A stretch of 32,500 nucleotides of DNA, taken from Glandiceps talaboti (lineage: Eukaryota > Hemichordata > Enteropneusta > Spengelidae). Shown here piece after piece: positions 9,932-19,883 of this stretch. Every line of letters starts with the position of its first letter. Within the stretch, counting starts at the first letter, position 1. The notes below the pieces were generated by a model, which saw only the letters and a list, made by a program, of their open reading frames with translations, made no database searches and was not told the origin of the DNA. Where the stretch lies: assembly GCF_964340395.1 (NCBI RefSeq), contig NC_135569.1, forward strand, positions 9,494,040 through 9,526,539. The letters run 5' to 3'. Position numbers and translations under genes: made by a program.

Positions 9932-11193
9932 TACTTAATATACAAGCGTGTGTGTGTAATATCGTTTGATTATAGTATGTGTTTGAATGAAATTGAATGG
10001 CAACAATCCCCAAAATAGAAAATACGAGCAATTACTATATTACACTTTTGTGTAGTATGGTGAGCTGTTTCCTTTCATGACCCTGACTTCAAAATCTGTA
10101 TTACACCAACTTTAGGTCTTAACTTCGAAATTTGCCTGGATAATCCAATCAGTTTTGTCGTCAGTTAATATACTGATTGGACACCTAAAGTGGGAGAGAA
10201 TCATGTATTTCCTGACTAGGAAATCCCTTTTGGCGGTAAAACAGGCAACCTACATTGGTTGTAAAATGATGCAGTTCTTCGTAGGAGAAAAAAAAAGACA
10301 CACACCTATAAAGTCTGAATCAATTTTTTCATTGAATTTGACTTGTGAGATTGTTATCCAAATTATTTTCAGAGTTGAAATGTCTACCTCTTACTGTTAT
10401 ATTAGCTATCGTATTTCTGACAAATTTTTAACTGTGGTGTCGTTGACGTTACTTAAGAGTTTGAGTATACTTGTTTGATTTTCAAGACAACTGATATATT
10501 TTGGAAAAAAAATGTGATGACTATTTTCAGGTCAAGTTGAGTAGTTTTATGAATAGTATTCGTATCCATGGCAATCACGCTCAGACAGTGTACATGTACA
10601 TGTGCCAGCTATTCCCGCTAAAGTCAAGTCACATTTTTTTATCTTCTCCAAGTCTTTTTGAAAATTACAATCTATTTTTAGACAGAGGTTGGAAAATGAT
10701 GTTAATTGATTCATTGCGTTCAAGCATTTATATTTTCAAGACACATTCACCAAAAAAAAGAAGAAAAAAATTACTTCCTGGTGAGGATATTAATGCAACC
10801 ACACGTTCAAGTATGTATGTTAAATATGTTGTCTTTTTCAATGCAATCGGTTGTCACGTGATATAAATAATTGTCACTGTCAAAATACCGAATTCATTCT
10901 CAGTCGATACATTTTGGCGGGAAACTTCGAAACTTTGGCGCCAAAATTCATCGAACTGAAATATTCATTTCCAATCAATTTAGAGGAAAATCCCGCGTAT
11001 ATATTTGCAAGCTTGATGACGTAAAGTATGCATTAAGGTCGAGAAGGCATTTAGTATTTATGGGAAAAATCAATATACCCAAGACAATAAGCTTTATACT
11101 GCAGATCACATTGTGGAGACAATCATACTTTTCAAGCTCACAGCTGTTTTTTGTCGTCTAGGTCATAATGATTTGATAATTTTTTTTTATCAG
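9932..11193. other. unique sequence with stop-poor + strand, probably non-coding
   Basis: Three stop-free stretches of about 100 codons follow one another in different frames (about 10155-10478, 10501-10866 and 10871-11161). None starts at a convincing ATG in good context or resembles a known protein, and composition is AT-rich. An inverted repeat TCCAATCAG/CTGATTGGA lies near 10144-10181. The stretch ends in ATTTTTTTTTATCAG, a strong acceptor at 11193. Confidence 0.4.
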
Positions 11194-11298
11194 TGTGTCT
11201 GTGAAATCTGAAAAAGAAGTAGAGGAACCTACACCGGTTGGCGCGGCATCGCGTCTCCAACTTGTCCAACACGATTCTCATTTACAAAATGACAGATG
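11194..11298 (+). CDS. candidate internal coding exon (34 codons)
   Basis: A strong acceptor (T9ATCAG, ending at 11193) and a good donor (GATG|GTGAGA at 11298/11299) bound 105 nt. One frame is open with incoming phase 2 and outgoing phase 2. It reads VSVKSEKEVEEPTPVGAASR then LQLVQHDSHLQNDR, an acidic/basic run and then a polar segment, with no membrane segment. Base composition (GGCGCGGCATCGCGTCTCC) is clearly richer in G+C than the neighbourhood, as expected for an exon. The phase matches the exon at 4465-4556 and the exon at 15127. Function is not recognised. Confidence 0.42.
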
Positions 11299-11702
11299 GT
11301 GAGAACGTGCTTAGAACATTTTGTCCCACTCTTTTTTCTCCAAGCAATATCTAATATGGTGTCTTCGTCGATACACACGTCTCCTGTGAGCAATTTTAAT
11401 AAAATCCCTGATTATTTATGCCTTCCACTTAAATCTCCTTGAAATTTCCAGAGATAATGTTTCTTTTTTTATTTCCTTGCTCTGCATAACAAGGCAATGT
11501 AATGATGTAAGAACTGACGTGAGTGAATGTGAATTCGATAAAATTCTCGCACCTTCCATATTTGTATTATGCTAACATAAACGTTATCCTGCTCATACTA
11601 CTAATACATACATTGCTTCTTCACACATATGGTGTACTTCCTACCAACACAAGCATTCATTTGTACTTGTAAGCTTATATAGTCAATGTTTGATGACATT
11701 GA
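11299..11702. other. unique sequence, nothing identified
   Basis: AT-rich unique DNA between the candidate exon and the foldback element. Confidence 0.5.
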
Positions 11703-12060
11703 TGTGGCCATATGGATGAGGATTGGGTATTTATTTTTGATTTTTAATTTATAAAACAATTTTTTCCTGGCTTCCTACTTGCAAAATCAATGTGAAACAA
11801 CATTGACAAGGTCTGTGTTTGTAACTCAATACATTGTAAAAAACTAAACATGCATGAAAAGTGTTTTATTGTACATTGTTATTGTACGTACAGCAACAAA
11901 GATTTTACATATTTATTAATCTTTTGCACTTTATTGAGTTACAAACAAGGACTTGACATATGTTGTTTCACATTGATTTTTCAAGTAGAAAGCCAGGATA
12001 AAGTTATTTTAGTAATTACAAATCCAAAATAAATATCAAATCCTCATCCATATGGCCACA
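11703..12060. mobile_element. foldback (MITE-like) element with about 130-bp arms
   Basis: The left arm 11703-11835 begins TGTGGCCATATGGATGAGGA. The right arm about 11925-12060 is its reverse complement with scattered differences and small gaps. Conserved internal blocks include AATCAATGTGAAACAACA and TTTGTAACTCAATA. The arms enclose about 90 bp of AT-rich loop containing no transposase frame. The termini are sharp (TGTGGCC...GGCCACA). A target duplication is not obvious; flanks are ATTGA and TTAAT. The structure fits a non-autonomous DNA transposon. Confidence 0.88.
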
Positions 12061-12062
12061 TT

Positions 12063-12545
12063 AATTTGTGTATAGCTGTTGTTGTCCTGGGTAGATGAAT
12101 AAATAAAAGTAACATGTTACCGAGTTATGCAAATGCATGTATAATAAAAACCTTCTGATAAAGTCAACATCATAATCTTCAAGTTCTGGTAATTTCTTTC
12201 AAAAACTTACACTTTATAAGCGCAGTACTGCAAAACAATACTTTTTATCTAAGGTTTTAGAAATGTTGCATTTTTATTAGCAAAAATAGTGTAACAACAT
12301 AAAACCCCAAATAGATCAGGTGTTTATAGGACAGTAATTAAAATATACTTACTTTGGAACGGTAAATTAGAAACGAATGGCGACGTCTACTATGGACGCT
12401 GATCACGCAATGATTTAATTATTCAGCGTTCTAAATTTCTCTCTCGTAAAATATAGTAAACATAATACAACGGCTTGCCATAGGAAATGTATCGGGAAAA
12501 ACATACATATGCCACCAGGATGTGTAGGTAATGCTCATACGCTCA
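12063..12545. other. unique sequence; donor-like site on minus strand
   Basis: AT-rich unique DNA. On the minus strand a consensus donor (CCAAA|GTAAGTAT) lies near 12345-12355, preceded by a G+C-richer 60 bp that has stops in all useful frames. It could be a non-coding first exon, but support is thin. Confidence 0.35.
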
Positions 12546-12549
12546 TTCA

Positions 12550-12727
12550 AACACACACACATAGACACACAAACATAGATACACATACATAGACACACAT
12601 ACATAGACACACATACATACATACATACATACATACATACATACATACATACATACATACATACATACATACATACATACATACATACATACATGCATGC
12701 ATGCATGCATGCATGCATGCATGCATG

Positions 12728-12763
<36 letters not shown>

Positions 12764-12897
12764 CATACATACATACATACATACATACATACATACATAC
12801 ATACATACATACATACATACATACATACATACATACATACATACATACATACATACATACATACATACATACATACATACATACATACATACATACT
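12550..12897. repeat. compound array CACATAGA - CATA - CATG - CAGG - CATA
   Basis: Starts with imperfect ACACATAGAC units (12550-12610), then CATA (12611-12693), CATG (12692-12729), CAGG (12728-12764) and CATA again to about 12897. Each block differs from the next by one transition. Stop-free in several frames; not coding. Confidence 0.98.
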
Positions 12898-14365
12898 TAT
12901 ATATAGCAAGTAATACATTTCATGGGAATTCCCCCATAACACAACCGTACACTAACAGTACTATAAAGTTGAAATGTCCATTCTGCTATGCTGTCATAAA
13001 TAAAGACAAATGTGTGGGGTAGGGAAGAGGTATAATATACCACATTCGCCATTAAACCGCAGTAGCTGTAACTAAGTATATTTTTACGATCAGACAACCA
13101 ACAGCTCATTCACTGAAATTTGTTAATATACCGGTAATTAGACACTGTACATGTTAATTAGGAGAGGAGTCAATTGTATCCATTGGTAGTACATCAACAG
13201 GTTGATATCGTGATAGCATTTTGGAGCGCTGGTTTTTGGGTGCGGACTCAAAAATCAACTTGATTGGATTTTTGTACAATGGTATGTGTACAGCTACACA
13301 AATACATTTACTTATAGGTTATTCAATACTGTTCAGGAATCAAGGGGTATATTATGAGTACGTCATTATAACTAACAAAACAGTTTCAAAATGGTCTACG
13401 GTTGCAGCTTTAACTTCAACAATACCACTCATTTGGGTTTGTACTTTTATCTTTCTGTACATTTCCATTTGAACAGACATCAGTAATAATTCCTAACTAT
13501 GATACATACAGTGATGTAGTTCGTTGGGCATCGATTGCAATATAGCTGTTCTTCGCCAAGTGCATAACTTACTATGACGTTATATATAATATCCAACATT
13601 TTGATTATTTCTTGTTACACGGAGAAAAGAAGCAATACACCAATATTGCCTTTTTCAGAATTTTCTGATTATTTCACAATATCATCTTTATAAGCGTAAC
13701 ATCTGTATTTCTGATGAGAAACCTAACCCTAGTCACTGGGTTTCAATGTATTTTAGCATTTAGAATGACATGTGAACCACTAGACTTGTAAGCTGAAGTA
13801 CCAAAAATCATAATAAAGTTACAGACTGTGCCCCTTTGACATCAGTTTTTACACTAGCCCCTTTACTTTTACGCTCCTAGTAATGAAACGTTCTTCTCAC
13901 TGCATTTCTTGATTCCCAAAATGTATACATTCGTAAACAACATATATATTCGGCACTGAATACCGCTAGGTATTCACAACACATAGTGTTAACATGTACA
14001 ATTTATGAAACTACCCATTATCATTAGCTAGAGAGAAGAGGGCAATGCTTTTTATCGTGTAAGCTTAATAAATATAGACATGTACGTCTTGAACAGTTTC
14101 CCACAAGTCAATGAACCTTTAGTTTAGTCGCAATGTAAGCCTCTGAACTCACTTTACAATGCTGATCATGATTACAGAAATTGAACAGGGGTTTATTTGA
14201 AACGAACTGCCGATTACAGAATCGGAGACTGAACACAGATCCTTCCACGTTTTCTTAAGACCCCTTCTTTTCATATCCATTCTACATTCCGTGTCGGTAA
14301 CCTGTTAGAAGTTGATATCTTAATGCCATGCATTTTGTCGCACTAAGCATTTCTGCGTCTTTTAG
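12898..14365. other. unique sequence, no gene seen
   Basis: Unique AT-rich DNA. A small hairpin GAATACC/GGTATTC lies near 13960. The sequence ends in TCTGCGTCTTTTAG, a good acceptor-like site at 14365. Confidence 0.45.
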
Positions 14366-14500
14366 GTGCCGACAGACTCCCCAGGGTTCGTTGATACGGT
14401 TAATGTGAAACACTACCTGCAGACAGATTACACCGAGGCAATTTTTCCTATAGCAGACTTGTGTTTTTTTTCCAAAGGCGCCAAAAGAATGAGACGCTAG
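14366..14500 (+). CDS. weak candidate terminal exon (44 codons, stop)
   Basis: After the acceptor-like site at 14365 the phase-0 frame is open for 44 codons to TAG at 14498-14500. It starts VPTDSPGFVDTVNVKHYLQ and ends KGAKRMRR. The other two frames close within about 14 codons. Its incoming phase does not fit the 11194-11298 exon (which leaves in phase 2), no AATAAA follows closely, and no family is recognised. It is either a separate or alternative exon or a chance frame. Confidence 0.2.
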   Translation: MPTDSPGFVDTVNVKHYLQTDYTEAIFPIADLCFFSKGAKRMRR

Positions 14501-14758
14501 GTCATCCTCTAGCCGTGTCCATGGAAACTATTTTAAGTGCATAGGATGAGTCATCTTTAACTAGTCGAACATCTTAAATTGTTTTGTAAGAAGCATAGAG
14601 TCTCCGTTTGTCAGCCCACCTGTCTGGTCTACATAGGGTCTTCCACTTAATGTTAATCCTCCCCTACAAAATATTGATATACTAAATTTGTTCCGTTACA
14701 TGGCTTTTGATGTTGATACTATAGAATTGATGGGGAACTAAGGACAAAATAGAGGAAT

Positions 14759-14761
<3 letters not shown>
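14501..14761. other. unique sequence, nothing identified
   Basis: Short AT-rich unique stretch before the GA tract. Confidence 0.5.
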
Positions 14762-14849
<88 letters not shown>

Positions 14850-14872
14850 GAGAGAGAGAGAGAGAGAGAGAG
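14762..14872. repeat. (GA)n polypurine tract
   Basis: About 110 bp of GA with one GGGGG interruption near 14847, followed by further GA-rich sequence to about 14955. Mirror-symmetric polypurine DNA of this kind can form triplexes (general knowledge, not shown here). Confidence 0.98.
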
Positions 14873-15126
14873 TAAGTGAGTTAGCAGAGAGAGAGAGAGT
14901 GGGTGGGGGCGAGAGGAGAACGGAATGAAGAGGGGAGAGAGTGGAGAAATGAGAGAAACTAGAAAATATGCATGTATCTTTTATATCTATTCAGAGTTTG
15001 ACGAATGCGCTAAAATCTTGTACGAAAAAAACTGATATCAATGGTGCTAGTGTACTGGACAAAATTATATGTGTTATACTTTTACTAGATTATATAGTGT
15101 GTACTCTAACATCTTTGTTTTGTTAG
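14873..15126. other. GA-rich tail and unique intron-like sequence
   Basis: Purine-rich to about 14955, then unique AT-rich DNA ending in CTTTGTTTTGTTAG, an acceptor-like site at 15126. Confidence 0.45.
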
Positions 15127-15182
15127 TTACTGCTGTAGATGCGCATTAGGTCCCAAAGGAGGTCGTAGTGACCTCCAGACAG
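15127..15182 (+). CDS. candidate internal coding exon (18 codons)
   Basis: Flanked by TTTGTTTTGTTAG| and CAG|GTAATG. With incoming phase 2 it reads YCCRCALGPKGGRSDLQT and leaves in phase 1; the other phases hit a stop. Joined to the 11194-11298 exon, the split codon TG|T adds another Cys, giving a Cys-rich Cx2CxC-like cluster. No domain is recognised. The 56-nt length and ordinary splice sites mean that chance cannot be excluded. Confidence 0.3.
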
Positions 15183-15720
15183 GTAATGATGTTGATAATG
15201 TAGTCTCGTGCACGTACTACATATAGATAAGGCGTACTTGAACTTGCCATTCCATTGGAATCATTTGTCTAGCTTTGTTAGATATAATAGTCTTTTATGT
15301 ACTTCAATCGAAGATTTCCTGGACTCTCCAGTTTGCGTACGAGTAGTTCAATCTGTTGTAATTACGTACACCCGAGCACTGTCTTAAAGTTTGATAGTTT
15401 AATAGCATAAGGGGAAATATTCCTTCTCAGAGTTATGCCAGGGTAGCTAGGTATGTGACAATTATATTTATGGGAAATTGCGTTCTGAAAAAATGGACGA
15501 AACATATATATATATGCATTCCACTTTGGGTGCGTATGTCATGAGCTACATCTGATAATTGATTACACGAATTTTACTATTGTGGTCCTTGAAGGCATGT
15601 CATCACGAGAGGGCGTTACCTTCGAATCTGGACTGCAGATAAAGCTATAAACTAGAACCAACATTCAAGTAGCCGGGTCACAGAGCACCACTCGTTACTA
15701 GATATCGGATCATTGATGTA
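15183..15720. other. unique sequence, nothing identified
   Basis: AT-rich unique DNA leading to the CATA array. Confidence 0.5.
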
Positions 15721-15842
15721 CACATACATACATACATACATACATACATACATACATACATACATACATACATACATACATACATACATACATACATACA
15801 TACATACATACATACATACATACACACACACATATATATACA

Positions 15843-15912
<70 letters not shown>

Positions 15913-15917
15913 TATAC
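15721..15917. repeat. compound microsatellite (CATA)n - (CA)n - (TA)n
   Basis: CATA from about 15722 to 15822, a short CA run to about 15832, then TA with two CATA/GTA variants to about 15917. The inverted copy of the 21-bp word from 9729 starts at 15921. Confidence 0.97.
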
Positions 15918-15920
15918 TTA

Positions 15921-15941
15921 GTATATGTAAAATGTCTATGC
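15921..15941 (-). repeat. 21-bp word, inverted copy of 9729-9749
   Basis: Exact reverse complement of 9729-9749, lying just outside the TA end of a compound array. Sequences beyond the 21 bp differ. Confidence 0.85.
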
Positions 15942-16777
15942 AAATGATATTTTGAGTATATTCTTGATTATCTTACTACCAGTCAGAAAGATTTCTGTTC
16001 AGTTTTACAATGAAGATTTCACAAAATATTACGTATGTATTGTAAAAGTCAACAATTTTTTTCAAATAGAAAGTTATCTTATCTTCACTATAGTAGCCTC
16101 ATGGATCTCGCCTCTTATAGCATCGGTGTAGAAAAGTGTCTGTGGAAAGGGGTATAAGATATGGTTCTGCACTACCACACGAATCAAGCTTTTAAGGATA
16201 CATGTAATTCACTAGCTGTATACTATGCATAGGGTTATCATACATGTACCTGCTATACCTATTTCAGATGACGATTTTCTTGTGGAAATATAGAAGAATA
16301 GGTTATATTTACGATTTTTATCGCCCAGCTAACTTTTCATGAAAATCTACCATCTATGAAGAAAAATCTCTTGAAATCTTGTCACTTGATTTGAAACATG
16401 ACAATCTCCTTACTAATTTGTATACGTGGACAATGACAATATCTTACATTCCATAAGAGTTTGCATACGATTTGGCGGCCATTTTGAACTATGAATGTCG
16501 AGTTATTTAGATTCGAATTGAAAAGCATATCTAAAGTGGCCCCTTGTATCGAATTGGAGTTTCTTTATGCAACAAAGAAATTCGCAATTCAATTGTATTA
16601 TTTTCAGGGGCTTTTTTACTTTCAGAACTTGGGAGACAAATAAACACTTTAAGCAACTAAACTATATGTTTTACACAAAATGCAGTCACCATAACTGATC
16701 GATAATCCGTCAAAATAAAGAAGTTTGTTGTAACTGCCGTGTTTGGTGTTGTGCAAATTTGCGTCAGAATAGGACAT
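15942..16777. other. unique sequence, no gene seen
   Basis: AT-rich unique DNA with no supported exon, RNA gene or repeat. Confidence 0.5.
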
Positions 16778-16800
16778 TGACGTCAGTTGAGTATATATAT
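16778..16800 (+). promoter_or_regulatory. possible core promoter: CRE plus TATA box
   Basis: A full palindromic CRE (TGACGTCA, 16778-16785) is followed six bases later by TATATATA (16792-16799). CREB/ATF sites upstream of TATA boxes are an established promoter arrangement. A start near 16825 would give a first exon ending at a CCAG|GTAACA donor at 16955/16956, holding a 13-codon ATG frame from 16879. TA-rich words are common in this DNA, so the TATA element alone means little. Confidence 0.28.
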
Positions 16801-16955
16801 CAAAGTTCGTGCTTTTTGAAAGAAGGGAAAGTAAAAATAGAAATCATTTCTGTTGTTCTTATCTCAAACTCTAAAAGCGATGACTCATACAGTGGCAACC
16901 AACGATAGACAGACCTTATAAGGACATTTGACAAGCTAAAGCTGTAGACATCCAG

Positions 16956-18841
16956 GTAACACATTTAGCAAGTTACTGAACAACTATCATTAAGGTTGGC
17001 GACTTCTTTAATTTTAGGATCGGCGACTTCAGAGATAATCTAACACCAACAAAGCCTAGCTGTCTTCAGAAACTTGTTAGTAGTCTTTCTTGTGATCTCC
17101 GAACAAGGTTGAACAATTTTGAAGGTGCTCTTCGACTTATTTCATTGCAACACTTTTTCTGATAAGAATATTCGTAGGAAATCTAATACGTGTGTGTAGT
17201 TTATGATGTACATTTGTAACAAAACCCCTACATCTTGACTCTGCTTACAATCCCTTCATGTGCCCCATAAATCAGACGTTATGACCGCATGCAGACAATG
17301 ATGGGAGTGTTGGCATACAAACTTCGTTTTCTTATGAAGTTTATTTGCATACCTACATTTCCAACAGAGCATGGCCTTGCCATCGTGATATTGTATCTGA
17401 TTTGTAATATCAGTTCGATCAGCTAGTGGGAGGCGGAGATTATTTGAAGAGTTTGCACAAATTAATGGACTATTGGCTGTTTGAATATATAGTTCGGAAT
17501 GAAAGCTTCGAATTTCATATGGCTTTGTACATTGGCGATAATAAAGTGCAAATGTCTTGTAAAGCTTGGTGATGTAACTTAAATAGAATTTAGGTTACAA
17601 GATCCTTACTCTTTACATATCAGTCAGTGGACTAGCTCCGTCTTATATTGCAGATATGATTGAGCAGAATTAACCAAATGAAATCACTCCGCTTAAAGGG
17701 GAACAAAAGTGAGACCGTTTTTGCCCAAGTAGCATTTTACATGCTTACTTATAAGTGCAGCCAAGAAAAAGCATTAATTTTGCACTATTAAACCCTGCCA
17801 TCTCTACAATAGAGTTATAACGATTAGTACACTAGGCATAGAGGAACATGGTGGATAAGTATACATTGATGGGAGCTCTACCGTTGGCCCCAACATTGTT
17901 TCCACATGGTGTCAAGAGGTGTGAAGCTCCTAACATTATTTACCCATGATGCATCACCCAAGCGTAAAACAGAGCCCTTCCTAGCAAATGTGACAAACTC
18001 TATTTCTGAGAATATGCAAGTAGCAGGATCGGAAAACGGGTTTCCGAAGTTCTTCAAGTATAAGAAGCGCATCTAAGACGAAGTCAGTTTCGCTCTCGTT
18101 CTCCTTCAATATAAACTTCAAACCTAAACGCCCAAAGACAAAATTTAAGCCTTAATATAAGCCTTCATATGGAGACTAGTAGCTTGTTTACGGCACCTCT
18201 CTCTTATGGAAGTAATGTAACATCAATTGAGCTCGAGGCATAGAAAAAACTTCAGCTCAAAACTTAAGACTAATCTTCTTTAGAAAGAGCATTCTGTGAT
18301 TTGATTAACATTTTCTTGTGCAGCGCCAGTTAGATCATCCCTAACATTTACTACATGTAGTAGCTATACAAACGTTGTTTCACAGTTTAAATGTCCACAA
18401 AAACGTTTTTGTATATTACTGAAATCCTTGAAAGTTTAGAAGGGTCATAATGAACTGATTGATAGCTGTTACATGCACTATTATACCATCACGTGGTACT
18501 TAAAGTGGCATGTCATTGGCTAAACTAGTCCAAAACAGTGATATCTTCCAAAATGTTTTTAACACTAAAATAACATATTATTGGCTCAGTTTTTGTTTTA
18601 GGATGTCTAAGTGTAACTTGTGAATTGAAAAAAATATGCATGTGAAATAAATAGATAACTTAAAATCAAAACAAAAAAATCATGGTAGACACGACCTGGA
18701 ATAACAATCAGGTAAACAAAATAATGATGCTATATAATGACAATTTTTGAGCATATCCATAAATTCCCGCTGACGTTAAGATTACAGAGAAATGCGCGTG
18801 TACTGGTTCGCGTGTACTAACTTACTGTACCAATGCTGCAT
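16956..18841. other. unique sequence, no gene seen
   Basis: AT-rich unique DNA. A 64-codon minus-strand open stretch at 17878-18072 has no recognised homology or splice support. An imperfect hairpin TGTAACTTAAAT/ATTTAGGTTACA lies near 17574-17599. Confidence 0.45.
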
Positions 18842-18874
18842 CTCAGACCACTTGAGAAACTATAGTGGTCTGAG
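18842..18874. repeat. hairpin CTCAGACCACT/AGTGGTCTGAG
   Basis: An 11-bp perfect stem (18842-18852 and 18864-18874) with an 11-nt loop; CATCT/AGATG can add outer pairs. The words CTATAGTGGTC and CTCAGACC also occur in hairpins at 29483-29513 and 1436-1467 respectively. Confidence 0.75.
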
Positions 18875-19804
18875 TCTGTATAGAGATGTTACACTGATAA
18901 TACACACATAATTTAAGATCATGGAACTACAATGATATTAACTAAGATTGAAGTAGGTATATATAGACTACATAAACTATTGTCTCAAGTTGACTCATGT
19001 TTCTTTAGTAACAGGACAACAGTGATACTAAATAGTTAGTTATATATAAGTATTTCAAGTTGACGCATGTCCGTTAATGAAATGATTAATTCCAGCTGAT
19101 ACCGGAGTTGTATTTACCCCACCTGTCTCTCGGTGAATGGGCTTCAGGCCTAATCTTGGTTTCTTTAATTTAAGGCATTGCAAGTTAGACGATAGTGGTA
19201 CAGTTTTATTCTACCAAACAACGCACGTTTTCCTCGAGTACTATGGTCTACTCAAGGCCAGTATTGAACGCATGGGGGACAGCCATCCTTGAAGCCTAAG
19301 ACGTATGTTGTCCCAAAAAATAAATAGGTCAACGAAATTAGGAGAACTGGGTCAGCAATTGGCCTGGTTAACAGAGTCCAATGTCCCAAATACAGGCTTC
19401 TATTAATAATTCGTCGTCAGCTTTCTGAAATTCGAATAATGTGATACTATTTTACTCTATTTAACATTCCCATTCCAAACAAAAAGAGTTGAAAAATGTC
19501 AAGAAAAGATCAGAAACTCGTTCCAGTACAGTGATTTAGGTTGAAAAGTATACGCTTGTAGACAAAATGCTTGAAATCAATGTCACTGTGCACTACTAAA
19601 ACCATAAAAATTGACAGCTGGCAATTAAATTACGTTTTATAGTCCCGAGTGCGTAGGACCTTGCAATGTTAGACTCGATGCATATACTCCTTCACGCACA
19701 ATAGATGGTAAATAAAACAGTCTCAATTTGAAAGCCGAAATGTCTTCTCTTTGAACAAAACGTAGGGTAAATCTAGAATCAATAAATCTCTTTTTTACAT
19801 CCAG
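18875..19804. other. unique sequence ending in an acceptor-like site
   Basis: AT-rich unique DNA. The words CAAGTTGACTCATGT (about 18988) and CAAGTTGACGCATGT (about 19056) form a loose repeat. It ends with CTCTTTTTTACATCCAG at 19804. Confidence 0.45.
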
Positions 19805-19863
19805 GCAGCAACAGGTGGCTCCATCGTGTCAAAACCTTGTCGATAACAAATGGAGACGTAATG
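19805..19863 (+). CDS. candidate coding exon after a strong acceptor
   Basis: With incoming phase 1 (matching the 15127-15182 exon) the frame reads G/SNRWLHRVKTLSITNGDVM to a TGA at 19864. With incoming phase 2 it reads QQQVAPSCQNLVDNKW... to TAA at 19881. Two open frames of about 20-25 codons are not rare, so only the acceptor quality and phase fit support it. It would be a terminal exon, or it could leave through a weak donor at GAC|GTAATG (19857/19858). Confidence 0.22.
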
Positions 19864-19883
19864 TGACAAGTTGCTGGAAGTAA

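Noticed and set aside
10155-11161. Three consecutive + strand open stretches of about 100 codons, possibly a frameshifted gene
   Set aside because: Starts are not good ATGs, frames differ, amino-acid composition follows AT-rich DNA, and no homology was recognised.
12431-13022. Frames of 110-150 codons on both strands over the CATA/CATG/CAGG array
   Set aside because: Microsatellite artefacts, open on both strands simultaneously.
17878-18072. 64-codon minus-strand frame
   Set aside because: No recognised homology, no splice-site support, and within chance length.
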